In this document: positions 28,942 through 38,043 of the stretch, piece by piece
How the letters are laid out: each line of letters begins with the position of its first letter
Position numbering within the stretch: position 1 is the stretch's first letter
Origin: an uncultured Clostridia bacterium
Lineage (GTDB): Bacteria > Bacillota > Clostridia > TANB77 > CAG-508
Length of the DNA: 42,467 nt
Reading direction: 5' to 3'
NCBI GenBank assembly: GCA_947626865.1
Contig: CANQTZ010000119.1
Location: forward strand, 1-42,467
The notes under the pieces: model-generated
What the model saw: only the letters and a program-made list of their open reading frames with translations
Told to the model about the DNA's origin: nothing
The model's database searches: none
Translations under genes and position numbers: made by a program

Positions 28942-29173
28942 CTCCGTATAACTGTTTAAATTCTGCTAGTCTTTTATAGTCAGCATATAATACATAATTT
29001 TTTAATAATCTCCTAGCTTTGCGGTCTTTTTCATAATCTATTTTCATTCCACAAACTTCGTTGATATCCGCTATTCCATCTTTAACATACTCTAAAAACT
29101 CACTGTCTTCTCTAAATGGTGATATGTGGTTTTCTTCTCTATATTCTTTTATAAAATTTTCAATTTCATCCAT
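28880..29173 (-). CDS. phage head-tail connector (gp6-like)
   Basis: 97 aa; ADINEVCGMKIDYEKDRKARRLLKNYVLYADYKRLAEFKQLYGGDY. Confidence 0.65.
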   Translation of the reverse strand: MDEIENFIKEYREENHISPFREDSEFLEYVKDGIADINEVCGMKIDYEKDRKARRLLKNYVLYADYKRLAEFKQLYGGDYDALQRKYFITSNNTSDV

Positions 29174-29209
29174 ACTTGCACCTTCTTTTTTTGGTGTTTC
29201 AATTCTTTA

Positions 29210-29404
29210 TCAATCTTCTGCTATTTCTTCTTTAATTTCTTCTATCAAAACTAAACCTCTTTTGTTGTTTTTAGTTGATAATTCTTTTATTCTTTTAGCA
29301 GATATATCTTTTATTGTTTTACCTGCATGAGGATAATAATCATTCACCTGATAATAGCGATTATTATCTTGTAAGTCTGTAAATTCTTTAATTACTTTAT
29401 ACAT
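29210..29404 (-). CDS. small phage structural-region protein
   Basis: 64 aa; MYKVIKEFTDLQDNNRYYQVNDYYPHAGKTI. Confidence 0.6.
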   Translation of the reverse strand: MYKVIKEFTDLQDNNRYYQVNDYYPHAGKTIKDISAKRIKELSTKNNKRGLVLIEEIKEEIAED

Positions 29405-29441
29405 TTTTATACCTCCAATTTACAAATTTCAGGAGCGTATT

Positions 29442-30590
29442 TTAAGCTCCTGGTATTGCTGCTGTTTCCGTTTGTACTGTTGGTACTAATGGTTTTAATT
29501 CGCTAATATCTAATACAACTGCATCATCATTATCAATTAATCTACCATTTCCATAAGTAACTACAGTATATGTTCTTAATTGTTCTAGGAATTTATAGTG
29601 ATCGCTATAATCAATTCCCATTCTTGAAATACCTGCTACATACTTATTTGGTATGTATGCAATTGCTTTACCATCTGGAACATCTGGAGATGAAACAAAT
29701 CTAAAGTCTTTATAATTATTAGCTAAAACATAACCATTGAAACCTAATACATGAGTTGCTTTATATATTGTAGAGTCCATCTCTTTTTGGTTAGCAATAA
29801 TAACTATTGTTGATACATTTCTTTTTCCTTTTCTGTTTAAAGTTGGAAGCACTTTTTCTCCAAAGTCGTCTGGTCCTAAGTCTGTAACTTTAACTGCTGT
29901 TTTATCTGGGTAAACTCCTTCTTGTACAGAACCTTTTAAGTCTTTTAATAGTCCAATAGGTGCTTCTTTTCCATTTCCAGCTATAATACCAGTTTCAATT
30001 CCTTCTTCATTTACTTCTAGTAATACAGTTCTAACAAATTTATCTATCCATTTGTATCCTAGTGCAATTATAGCTTTTGGAACAAACATAAATGCACTTA
30101 AAGAATTAACATCTAATGGTAGACTTTCAATTCCAGCTTCAATTTGGTCAACTATTGCTCTTGTTAATTTACCCCAAGTTGCTTTTCCACTTCTTTCTGA
30201 TAAGAACCATTTTTGAACTCCAGCAGGTGCCCATTGTATGTATTCAAACAATGGATGAGCTGTTTTTAAATCTTCAAATATGTAATCTACAGTCGTTTCA
30301 GGCAAATAATCTATTTCTTTACCTGTTATACTTGTTTTATCTTCTTGCTTAATTGCTCTATCTATCCATTGTTTTTCTTTTTCTGTTAAAGCACGTAATC
30401 CAAATTTTTTGTCATTTTCTTTTGAAGCATTGTATTCTTCAAAATCTTTTTGATATTGAGTTATTGTACCTGCATACTCTTGCTCCATTATTTCTTGAAT
30501 AGCCTCAATTATTACTTGTGATTTTTCCTCACTTGGAGCATTATCCAATTTTTCTTTAATTTTTTCAATTGTTTCATTTTTGATTTTCAT
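29442..30590 (-). CDS. phage major capsid protein (HK97 fold)
   Basis: 382 aa; IETGIIAGNGKEAPIGLLKDL; syntenic position. Confidence 0.88.
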   Translation of the reverse strand: MKIKNETIEKIKEKLDNAPSEEKSQVIIEAIQEIMEQEYAGTITQYQKDFEEYNASKENDKKFGLRALTEKEKQWIDRAIKQEDKTSITGKEIDYLPETTVDYIFEDLKTAHPLFEYIQWAPAGVQKWFLSERSGKATWGKLTRAIVDQIEAGIESLPLDVNSLSAFMFVPKAIIALGYKWIDKFVRTVLLEVNEEGIETGIIAGNGKEAPIGLLKDLKGSVQEGVYPDKTAVKVTDLGPDDFGEKVLPTLNRKGKRNVSTIVIIANQKEMDSTIYKATHVLGFNGYVLANNYKDFRFVSSPDVPDGKAIAYIPNKYVAGISRMGIDYSDHYKFLEQLRTYTVVTYGNGRLIDNDDAVVLDISELKPLVPTVQTETAAIPGA

Positions 30591-30605
30591 AATTAAAATT
30601 CCTCC

Positions 30606-31499
30606 TTAATTTTTTGTATTAAAAAAAGACTCCCACGAGTCTGTTTTTTCTTGATTATTTAAAAGCCCTACTGGCTCTTCTTTTGCATTACCTACAAGTA
30701 AACTTTCCGTTACTTCTGATGCCATTTGTTCTGCTACATTTTTAATTGTTTCTTGAAACATATTAATTATCTTTTCATCGTCAAATATATTCTTTTCTTC
30801 TAATATAGATTCTTCTTGTGTCAATTCTTCAATCTGTTTTTGCAACTGTTTGTTTTTTATGACTAATTCATGTACGAAATCTGCTTCTAATGCCTGCATA
30901 TATTTTTCTCCTCTTTCTTTTGAAGTAGAAAAGCCCCATTCATACGCTTCTTGAGATGTTATCCATTCTTCTTTATCCATTTTTTCTTTTACTTCTGTCT
31001 CTGATAATTTTGTTTTCTTAACGTAAATGTCTAAAGATGGTCTTGTAATTTTTTCTAAATCCTCTGCAACCTTTCTCATCTTGTTTGAATCTCCCCATGC
31101 TTCTGTCCATGCATTATGTATCATTAACAGTCCATTTTCTGGTACTATCCTTTCTTCTCCTGCCATGAAAATGACTGATGCAGCACTACATGCAAATCCA
31201 TCTACTATTGTTTTTACTTTTCCTTTAAATGTTGACAATAAACCATATATTGCAAGTCCTTCTGATACCTCTCCACCATACGAATTTATCCTTACTGTTA
31301 AATTTGGGGTATCAACCCTTGCTAATGCATCTTTTAATTCAAATGCTTCTGTTTTTTTATCTCCAGTTCCTAGCCAATCATCAATCCAAGTCTTTTCTTC
31401 AATTGGTCCATATATGTATAACTCTGTTTCTTGTTCATTAATCTTCTTGAAATTAAGATAATTATTCCCCATTGCCCTCACCTCCTTCTGTATTTGCAT
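30606..31499 (-). CDS. ClpP-like prohead protease
   Basis: VRINSYGGEVSEGLAIYGLLSTFKGKVKTIVDGFACSAASVIFMAGEERIVPENGLLMIHNAW. Confidence 0.92.
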   Translation of the reverse strand: MQIQKEVRAMGNNYLNFKKINEQETELYIYGPIEEKTWIDDWLGTGDKKTEAFELKDALARVDTPNLTVRINSYGGEVSEGLAIYGLLSTFKGKVKTIVDGFACSAASVIFMAGEERIVPENGLLMIHNAWTEAWGDSNKMRKVAEDLEKITRPSLDIYVKKTKLSETEVKEKMDKEEWITSQEAYEWGFSTSKERGEKYMQALEADFVHELVIKNKQLQKQIEELTQEESILEEKNIFDDEKIINMFQETIKNVAEQMASEVTESLLVGNAKEEPVGLLNNQEKTDSWESFFNTKN

Positions 31500-32640
31500 A
31501 ATTTTTTGTCACATAATGTTTATCTGCCCAATCCTCATCTATTTTTGGCAATCCTAATAACTCATTTATTTCATTTCTGCTAAATCCGTCCGCCATTAAT
31601 TTGTCTATTCCATTAGCAGATTCAATTATATCTTTGTGTATAATATTGTATTTATTGATTTTTATACATTCACCTTTCAAATAATATTGTTTCCCCACTA
31701 GACCTATATTTAAACCATCTTCCAATATTTCAATGTAAGGCTCTACCGCAAATGTTATAAAATCATTTGTTCCTGTAGATTTTTCTGTTTTATTGCCATA
31801 AAATACATCAAGGGGAATGTCCCAATTTCTAGCAACTGTATCAGTAATTTGTTTAATTTGTTTTTCATTATCATCTAAATTTTTAGCATTTATATCTTTA
31901 TTGACATTTATTAAATCAAACAATTCTGACAATATAAAAACAGACTCTTTTTCATCTGTTAATCCATTCGCTATTTTATCTATATATGTTTTATAATCTA
32001 TCTCTTTGCCTGTTTTTGCATCCTTAATTGTAGGTTGGACTCCAGTATTTTTTATTCTCCATTTCGGTGTATTTCCTATTTTATACGCTTTTTCTATTGC
32101 ACCCAAAATTTCTGATGCGTTTTCTTTAAAATTGTTTGATGCACTTGATAAATTACTATTTACAATAGAATAATAAATTGAATTCGTAGCATTATATTTT
32201 TTAATCATATCTATTGTATTGCCTTCATCGTCACTAATCTTTACATCAGAAAAAGTTTTGCCATAAAGAATATTTTCGCTTGCTGTAAAGTCATCTGCCA
32301 CATATAAAATAGGATCTCCACGTATATCCTTATTTATTAATACCAATGCTTTCTTTTGTGTTAATAATTGTACTACTAATTTATATAAAAAACTTGTACC
32401 ATTTTCGTAATAATTAGGCTGTATATTTAATGCCCAATATATTTCATCTTTTATTTTTTCTATTTTTTTTGTTTCTTTATGTTTAGAAAAAACTTGAATT
32501 TCACATTTAGCTATTGTTTTGGCTATTAAATCAATTGCATGAGCTTCAGCTATTGCATATATATAATCTTTATTATTTTTTTGACCATTTATTATATTAA
32601 ATATGTATTCACCTTTTTCATTTTTTTTAGAAAAAAACAT
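31462..32640 (-). CDS. phage portal protein (HK97 family)
   Basis: 392 aa; DNEKQIKQITDTVARNWDIPLDVFYGNKTEKSTGTNDFITFAVEPYIEILEDGLN. Confidence 0.92.
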   Translation of the reverse strand: MFFSKKNEKGEYIFNIINGQKNNKDYIYAIAEAHAIDLIAKTIAKCEIQVFSKHKETKKIEKIKDEIYWALNIQPNYYENGTSFLYKLVVQLLTQKKALVLINKDIRGDPILYVADDFTASENILYGKTFSDVKISDDEGNTIDMIKKYNATNSIYYSIVNSNLSSASNNFKENASEILGAIEKAYKIGNTPKWRIKNTGVQPTIKDAKTGKEIDYKTYIDKIANGLTDEKESVFILSELFDLINVNKDINAKNLDDNEKQIKQITDTVARNWDIPLDVFYGNKTEKSTGTNDFITFAVEPYIEILEDGLNIGLVGKQYYLKGECIKINKYNIIHKDIIESANGIDKLMADGFSRNEINELLGLPKIDEDWADKHYVTKNYANTEGGEGNGE

Positions 32641-32651
32641 TTTCTCACCTC

Positions 32652-34325
32652 TTAAACGTATATTACTACTTCTTCCAATAACTCATAACCACTAAAGGCT
32701 GCTAAAAAAGCCATGAAAGTATCATTTTTTCGCAATTTAGGTTCAATTTTTTCATACTTTTTATTTCCATCTTTTTGAGTCACAACTTTAGTATTATTCA
32801 CAGCCCATCTCATCATTGCACTATTACCTATATTTATTCTTTTTTCTTCAAACTCTACTTCTATTTTTGGAGCATAAATTGTTGCTATGCTTGCAGGATA
32901 TCTTATCATCTCTAATTTTCCATTTGGATTTGTTTTTGGGTTATATTCAGTTATTCCATATTTTTCAAAGGTCTTTCTGTATAATTTGAATTGATAAGTA
33001 TCCATTTTAATTCTTTGTAATTTATATTTATACATCTGATTAACAACCCACCCAATAACTTCATCTTCCGAAATAGTTGTAGTATTGACTATTTCAAAAT
33101 CCTGATAGCCATATTCACCTTTTAAATGAAATGGAAATTTTATATCCTTAAAAAATCGTCCATTTGAACAAATCCAAGTTCTGTGAATCCAAATATATTC
33201 ATTATTTACTTTAAATAGAAATCCTGCACTTGCAAAGTCATTTAAACTTGCCATATCTAATCCTGCAACTGTTAATCTGCCTTCTAAATTTGGTTTATCT
33301 CTCTCTATTTTGTTTTTTACGTCTTTGAATGAAGCTGCTAAAAGATTGTCCCAACTTGTTACTATCTCATCTTTCTTTTGCTCTGGCATATTCATTCTTT
33401 TAGTCATAAATTCTGGTTTTTTACTAGGAAATTTTTTCATTTCTAAATAATCTATTGTCATATTGTCTTTTAGAGTTGGCATATATTCTAAACTTGGATT
33501 TGCTTTATTCCACATGTCTGGATTGTTAACTTCTTCTGGTGTATCTAATTTACACAAAAAAGGAAAGTAACGTAATTCATTACTCTCCCCATTTAAAACG
33601 CCATCGCAAACAGCTAATAATTCGTCTAATGGTCCTTCTCTTATATCGCCTTGCGTTGTTATAATAAAAATTCTTGGATGCTTAATTTTTCCTAATCCAC
33701 TTTGAAATACTTTTATTTGTGAATCTGTTTCATATCCATGATATTCATTATAAACAATTGCACCATCCTTTTTACCATCCTTGGTTTTTGCATTTGATGT
33801 ATTAAATTTTATTCTTGATTTTGTTTTTCTATTTATACAATATTCTTTATTCCAATAAAATGATTTTTTAAACGTTTTTTTGTTGTCCTCTAATATGTCA
33901 TATAAAACATTATATGTATCTTGTGCTTGATCTTCGGCAGTTGCAACTATGTCTACATTATAACCCTTTACTCCATAATATTTTGTTGTTAAAAATGTTA
34001 TTAATGGCATTATCATACCATCTTTTCCATTTCCTCTACCCATTTCTATAATAAAAGTTCTAAAAATAGGAATATCCTTTTTATCATACATGAATACAAA
34101 AGCATAAATAAATTTTTGATATGGGAATAGCTTATAAAACCATTTTTCACAAAACTTTATACAATTTTGATATGTTTCATCATCAAAAAATACATCATCT
34201 CTTTTTAATAGTGGTTTTACAATATTTTCAATTAAAAGTATTCTTTCTTTATTGAAATACCTTTTTTCTTTTTCATATTTTTCTATATATTCATTTATTT
34301 CATTACAGCAAATTATCCTCCTCAC
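32652..34325 (-). CDS. phage terminase large subunit
   Basis: 557 aa; FPYQKFIYAFVF...IIEMGRGNGKDGMIMPL; GLDMASLNDFASAG nuclease motif. Confidence 0.95.
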   Translation of the reverse strand: MRRIICCNEINEYIEKYEKEKRYFNKERILLIENIVKPLLKRDDVFFDDETYQNCIKFCEKWFYKLFPYQKFIYAFVFMYDKKDIPIFRTFIIEMGRGNGKDGMIMPLITFLTTKYYGVKGYNVDIVATAEDQAQDTYNVLYDILEDNKKTFKKSFYWNKEYCINRKTKSRIKFNTSNAKTKDGKKDGAIVYNEYHGYETDSQIKVFQSGLGKIKHPRIFIITTQGDIREGPLDELLAVCDGVLNGESNELRYFPFLCKLDTPEEVNNPDMWNKANPSLEYMPTLKDNMTIDYLEMKKFPSKKPEFMTKRMNMPEQKKDEIVTSWDNLLAASFKDVKNKIERDKPNLEGRLTVAGLDMASLNDFASAGFLFKVNNEYIWIHRTWICSNGRFFKDIKFPFHLKGEYGYQDFEIVNTTTISEDEVIGWVVNQMYKYKLQRIKMDTYQFKLYRKTFEKYGITEYNPKTNPNGKLEMIRYPASIATIYAPKIEVEFEEKRINIGNSAMMRWAVNNTKVVTQKDGNKKYEKIEPKLRKNDTFMAFLAAFSGYELLEEVVIYV

Positions 34326-34746
34326 CTTCTTCTAAGCCTTCATCAGGTGCTTTTAAATTTAAATCTTGTAATATTTTTAACATTTGTGCATTAGTTTTTA
34401 TTAATCTCTCACAACTTTCATTTGGTTTATAGGTAGTGAAGCCATTTCCACCAGTTGTTTTATATCGAATTCCGTTGTTGTCAATATCATTTTGCAATCT
34501 TTCTTTTAATCTATAAAAATAAAGATAATCCTCTACCATATCATCAAACTGCTTTCCAAACTTATTTTGAGTTCTAAGTTGTTCTTGTAAATCTTCACGT
34601 ATTTCTTCTTCTTTTTGCATTATCTTGTCTTCTAACACTTTTATATTTTCTATTTCTTGTATTTTTTCTTCTAATTGTTCTATAGTTTTTTCTAATTCCT
34701 TTTCTTTTTTACTAGTTGTTTTTGTGTTTTTTTTCTTGGTTGCCAT
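34303..34746 (-). CDS. phage terminase small subunit (P27-like)
   Basis: MATKKKNTK start at 34746; immediately upstream of terL; RLIKTNAQMLKILQDLNL. Confidence 0.75.
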   Translation of the reverse strand: MATKKKNTKTTSKKEKELEKTIEQLEEKIQEIENIKVLEDKIMQKEEEIREDLQEQLRTQNKFGKQFDDMVEDYLYFYRLKERLQNDIDNNGIRYKTTGGNGFTTYKPNESCERLIKTNAQMLKILQDLNLKAPDEGLEEGEEDNLL

Positions 34747-34774
34747 AGTACACCCCCTTCTCACGCGAGATTTT

Positions 34775-34858
34775 GAAAAAAGTTAGACAGTTGAGGCCCC
34801 ACCCCCGCTCCCCTTTAGTAACTTATCGCTTTTAGATTTGACCGGGGGCTTTCCGCTT
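34775..34858. promoter_or_regulatory. candidate cos/packaging region
   Basis: GC-rich noncoding island gaggccccacccccgctccccttt ... gaccgggggctttccgc between terS and HNH gene region. Confidence 0.4.
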
Positions 34859-34881
34859 TTTATTTTTTTGTTTTGTACTCT

Positions 34882-35310
34882 TTACTGTTTATTTTCTTTT
34901 ATTATAGTAAACATTAGCAAGCCTTCTATAATTTCTATTTTAAATACATAATCAATAAATCTTACTGCTTTTGTTTCTAGCTTACCACTAAATAATTTTA
35001 ATTGTTTAAGTATATTGTTTGCCTCTTCTTGTTTAGTATTTGCTATCAACTCTATTGTTTTCTGTATAATAGTTAATGTATTAATTGTATATTTCATTTG
35101 ATGGTCTATAGTTTTATTATTCATTACTATACAATTACTAAATAGGTTTATTGCTACTACAATACCTTCATCATCTAATAAATAACTTGCATTAATATCA
35201 TCATCAAACTTTATTACTCCTGCTTTTTCTTTTTGATTATTTGTTTCTTTTTCTATATTTGCATTTATTTTATTAAAGCTATATGCTTGCATTAGATGTT
35301 CTAATTTCAT
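34882..35310 (-). CDS. phage hypothetical protein
   Basis: 142 aa ORF abutting HNH gene. Confidence 0.6.
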   Translation of the reverse strand: MKLEHLMQAYSFNKINANIEKETNNQKEKAGVIKFDDDINASYLLDDEGIVVAINLFSNCIVMNNKTIDHQMKYTINTLTIIQKTIELIANTKQEEANNILKQLKLFSGKLETKAVRFIDYVFKIEIIEGLLMFTIIKENKQ

Positions 35311-35691
35311 TTACCAACGCTCCTTTGTTAATGACTTTTTCTTTTTTCTCCATGCCCATCGATGTCTTTCTTCTATTATTTCGTGTGCTTCAAATGATAG
35401 ACTTATGCAATTATTAATGTTTAATGCTAAATCTGGTCTTTCTTTTATTGGTTTTATATGATGTACCATCGTTGCAGTTACTGGCTTTATTTTGTTTGGA
35501 AAATGTTTTCCATCATTCCATTTTCCTGCAAAAAACTGACACTCATATTTATCTCTTTTAAGCACCGCTTCTTTTAAAATATCCCAATCAGTTGAATGGT
35601 AAAATTTATTAGTATTACCTTTTGCTATTTCTTCAACCCAATTATAATATTTTCTTCTTTTTCTTCTTTTCTTTTTAATTGGTATTTCCAT
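35311..35691 (-). CDS. phage HNH endonuclease
   Basis: STDWDILKEAVLKRDKYECQFFAGKW...MVHHIKPIKERPDLALNINNCISLSFEAHEIIEERHR. Confidence 0.9.
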   Translation of the reverse strand: MEIPIKKKRRKRRKYYNWVEEIAKGNTNKFYHSTDWDILKEAVLKRDKYECQFFAGKWNDGKHFPNKIKPVTATMVHHIKPIKERPDLALNINNCISLSFEAHEIIEERHRWAWRKKKKSLTKERW

Positions 35692-35756
35692 GCTTTAATA
35701 CTTTTTAAATTACTGAATATTGAGTAACATTCGCATTGCTTTAACGCTTCAGTAAG

Positions 35757-35900
35757 TTAAACCTTTTTAGTTTCACTCCCCTCGTATCTTTCGCATTTAA
35801 TGCTGTTGTCTATTTTTCTTCTTAATTCTTCATTGCAATTTTCTTTGTTTTTGCAATTCTTACATACAATTCTTGCGAATGTTTCATACGTATTTTCCAT
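35757..35900 (-). CDS. small Cys-rich phage protein
   Basis: hand translation MENTYETFARIVCKNCKNKENCNEELRRKIDNSIKCERYEGSETKKV*. Confidence 0.5.
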   Translation of the reverse strand: MENTYETFARIVCKNCKNKENCNEELRRKIDNSIKCERYEGSETKKV

Positions 35901-36043
35901 ATCTTTAGCCTTTCTTTTAGTTATACAAAAAAGAGCCTATCTCTTGCGAATAAGCTCTTTTACTAAAAATTTGTATTCCATTATTTTATATCCATTATAT
36001 ATAATACTACATTACATATATGACTTTCAATGACTTTTGTTGA

Positions 36044-36445
36044 CTATTGGCTTTTTTCAAATTTTTTTAATGCAATTCCATGTTTTCTGCATATATTTTC
36101 ATAACCAAAATTCATTTCACTAGCAACAGTTACTAATGATTTTCCTTGTATATACACTTTTTCTAATATCAATTTATATGGTTGCTCTACTTTATCTAAT
36201 TCTTCAATTATCATCTTTTGTTTTTTGTCAGCCTCAACTATTTTTTCTAACATCTCATTTAGGCTATCTATTAAAATTGCAATTTTTTCTGCCATACTAT
36301 CTTCTACTTTTCTATTAGATTTAGGCATACCTGATAATGTTGAAGTTACTCTTGTTACATTTTCTTTTAATTCCTCTATGTATTCTAATCTTTCCTTTAT
36401 CCATTTTTGATTATATTTATAATTTTTTAAATCCTCTCTCGTCAT
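36044..36445 (-). CDS. ArpU/sigma-like late gene regulator
   Basis: 133 aa; DKVEQPYKLILEKVYIQGKSLVTVASEMNFGYENICRKHGIALKKFEK HTH. Confidence 0.7.
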   Translation of the reverse strand: MTREDLKNYKYNQKWIKERLEYIEELKENVTRVTSTLSGMPKSNRKVEDSMAEKIAILIDSLNEMLEKIVEADKKQKMIIEELDKVEQPYKLILEKVYIQGKSLVTVASEMNFGYENICRKHGIALKKFEKSQ

Positions 36446-36454
36446 GTGTACCTC

Positions 36455-36628
36455 CTATTCATTATACAGATAATATATTTCGTATTTGCTTCTTATCATA
36501 TTATGATTTTTTAATGCTCTTCCCAATTCTCGTCCTGTTAAATTTAAAAACTTTGATATTTCTTCTAAAGTCCCAACTCTTTCACATTGTTCTTTCTCTT
36601 TTATATTGTATATTCCATATATCTTCAT
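36455..36628 (-). CDS. small phage protein
   Basis: hand translation MKIYGIYNIKEKEQCERVGTLEEISKFLNLTGRELGRALKNHNMIRSKYEIYYLYNE*. Confidence 0.55.
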   Translation of the reverse strand: MKIYGIYNIKEKEQCERVGTLEEISKFLNLTGRELGRALKNHNMIRSKYEIYYLYNE

Positions 36629-36638
36629 TTGAATCTCC

Positions 36639-36830
36639 TTATTTTTTATATTGTTTTCTTAAATCTTTTTTTATTAATTTTAATACTATTGTATAAGCTT
36701 CATTTTCTTCTTTTAGAGTATTTTCATCTTGTTTTAATACTTTTATTATTTCTATTAAATTATTATTTAATTCTAGCTTTTTTTCTATTAATTCTTTTGC
36801 CTTTAATAAATTTTTTATTGTTTTTGTCAT
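36639..36830 (-). CDS. small coiled-coil phage protein
   Basis: 63 aa ORF. Confidence 0.5.
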   Translation of the reverse strand: MTKTIKNLLKAKELIEKKLELNNNLIEIIKVLKQDENTLKEENEAYTIVLKLIKKDLRKQYKK

Positions 36831-36843
36831 TTGCCTATCACTC

Positions 36844-37020
36844 CTACATTACCCATTCTTTTCTTTCACTTATAATCTTATTGCCTTTTTTCTTTTTTAT
36901 TTCACTAACAAAATGAGTTAATCCATTTTCATCAATATATTGCTCGATGGTACTTTCCCTTTCTCTATCTTTTATTGTAGATTTTATTCCATTTACCATT
37001 TGTTCTATTCTATTTTCCAT
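36844..37020 (-). CDS. small phage protein
   Basis: hand translation MENRIEQMVNGIKSTIKDRERESTIEQYIDENGLTHFVSEIKKKKGNKIISERKEWVM*. Confidence 0.5.
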   Translation of the reverse strand: MENRIEQMVNGIKSTIKDRERESTIEQYIDENGLTHFVSEIKKKKGNKIISERKEWVM

Positions 37021-37139
37021 TTGCTTTTATCTCCTTTCAATTTTTTTATCCATTTTTCACAATACCCTGTTGCTCCATTTGTTTTATTGCAAAATGGATA
37101 TTTTCCACAATTTCCACATCGTTTGTTCATATTTTGCAT
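37005..37139 (-). CDS. small Cys-rich phage protein
   Basis: hand translation MQNMNKRCGNCGKYPFCNKTNGATGYCEKWIKKLKGDKSKWKIE*. Confidence 0.5.
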   Translation of the reverse strand: MQNMNKRCGNCGKYPFCNKTNGATGYCEKWIKKLKGDKSKWKIE

Positions 37140-37140
37140 A

Positions 37141-37498
37141 TTATTTATCCTCCAATAATTCTTGTAATAATTCTTTAACTTGTTTAGATTTATAATTTAT
37201 TTTATAATCATAATGTTCTTCCATTTCTATTAATTTTATCTTCTTTTCTATTTTCTTTTTAGGTATATATTGCTCATTTATTCTAAATGCTTTTTTCGCA
37301 TTTGATTGTTTTAATTTATGAATTTCAATATCTTTATCTTCTAATTCTTGTAATACTGTTTCTATAGCTTGTATTAAATAACAATCATAATTTTCACAAA
37401 TAGACTTACAATAGGCATTTTCAGTTAAACAATAAGTTCCGTATTACATCATCACATATTTTATTTTTTAATATATCAATTGCTTCTTCTAATTCCAT
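37141..37498 (-). CDS. phage early protein requiring +1 frameshift at CGG (37441-37439)
   Basis: MELEEAIDILKNKICDDVI-[CGGA]-TYCLTENAYCKSICENYDCYLIQAIETVLQELEDKDIEIHKLKQ...KELLQELLEDK*; both halves resemble the adjacent gene 37502..37816 (KLEEAIKIV ... SIETVLQELENKE); absent from ORF track because the frame is broken. Confidence 0.82.
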
Positions 37499-37501
37499 AA
37501 G

Positions 37502-37816
37502 CTATTTCTCCTTTATTTTTCTTTCAAAATATATTTTCCAACACTCTGCATATATACTATCATCATTTGAACATCTATTTTCACAATCTAAATTAGCTCC
37601 TTTATCTTCATTTGGACAATCTCTTATTATTGCTAAATACTCTGCCATTTCATTGATTGTTTTTTCTTTATTTTCCAATTCTTGTAAGACTGTTTCGATT
37701 GATTCTGCATAAATTTTATGTCCATCGTATCCTTCTTCTACTCTCTTATATTCACTTTCTTTTATTTGCTGTACTATTTTTATTGCTTCTTCTAATTTCA
37801 TTTTATCTTCATTCAT
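37502..37816 (-). CDS. phage early protein, paralogous in part to 37141..37498
   Basis: 104 aa; KLEEAIKIVQQI...SIETVLQELENKEKTI. Confidence 0.65.
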   Translation of the reverse strand: MNEDKMKLEEAIKIVQQIKESEYKRVEEGYDGHKIYAESIETVLQELENKEKTINEMAEYLAIIRDCPNEDKGANLDCENRCSNDDSIYAECWKIYFERKIKEK

Positions 37817-37818
37817 AG

Positions 37819-37974
37819 TTAATCTACCTTTCTTTGAATTTCAAATATTTGCCTTTTACCATTGTATGTATCTTCTTTTGTGCCTTTATATGTAATTATA
37901 ATATTGCATATTTGAGAATAGTATATTTTATTATCTACTAAATAATTTAATATTTTTTCCAATCTTGGTATCAC
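37819..37974 (-). CDS. small phage protein (GTG start)
   Basis: SD GTAGGAGGAG; VIPRLEKILNYLVDNKIYYSQICNIIITYKGTKEDTYNGKRQIFEIQRKVD*. Confidence 0.5.
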   Translation of the reverse strand: MIPRLEKILNYLVDNKIYYSQICNIIITYKGTKEDTYNGKRQIFEIQRKVD

Positions 37975-38043
37975 ATTTTCTCCTCCTACTTAAAAATATT
38001 TACTTTTATCTTAACAATTAACTATTCTACTGTTCACTTCTGT

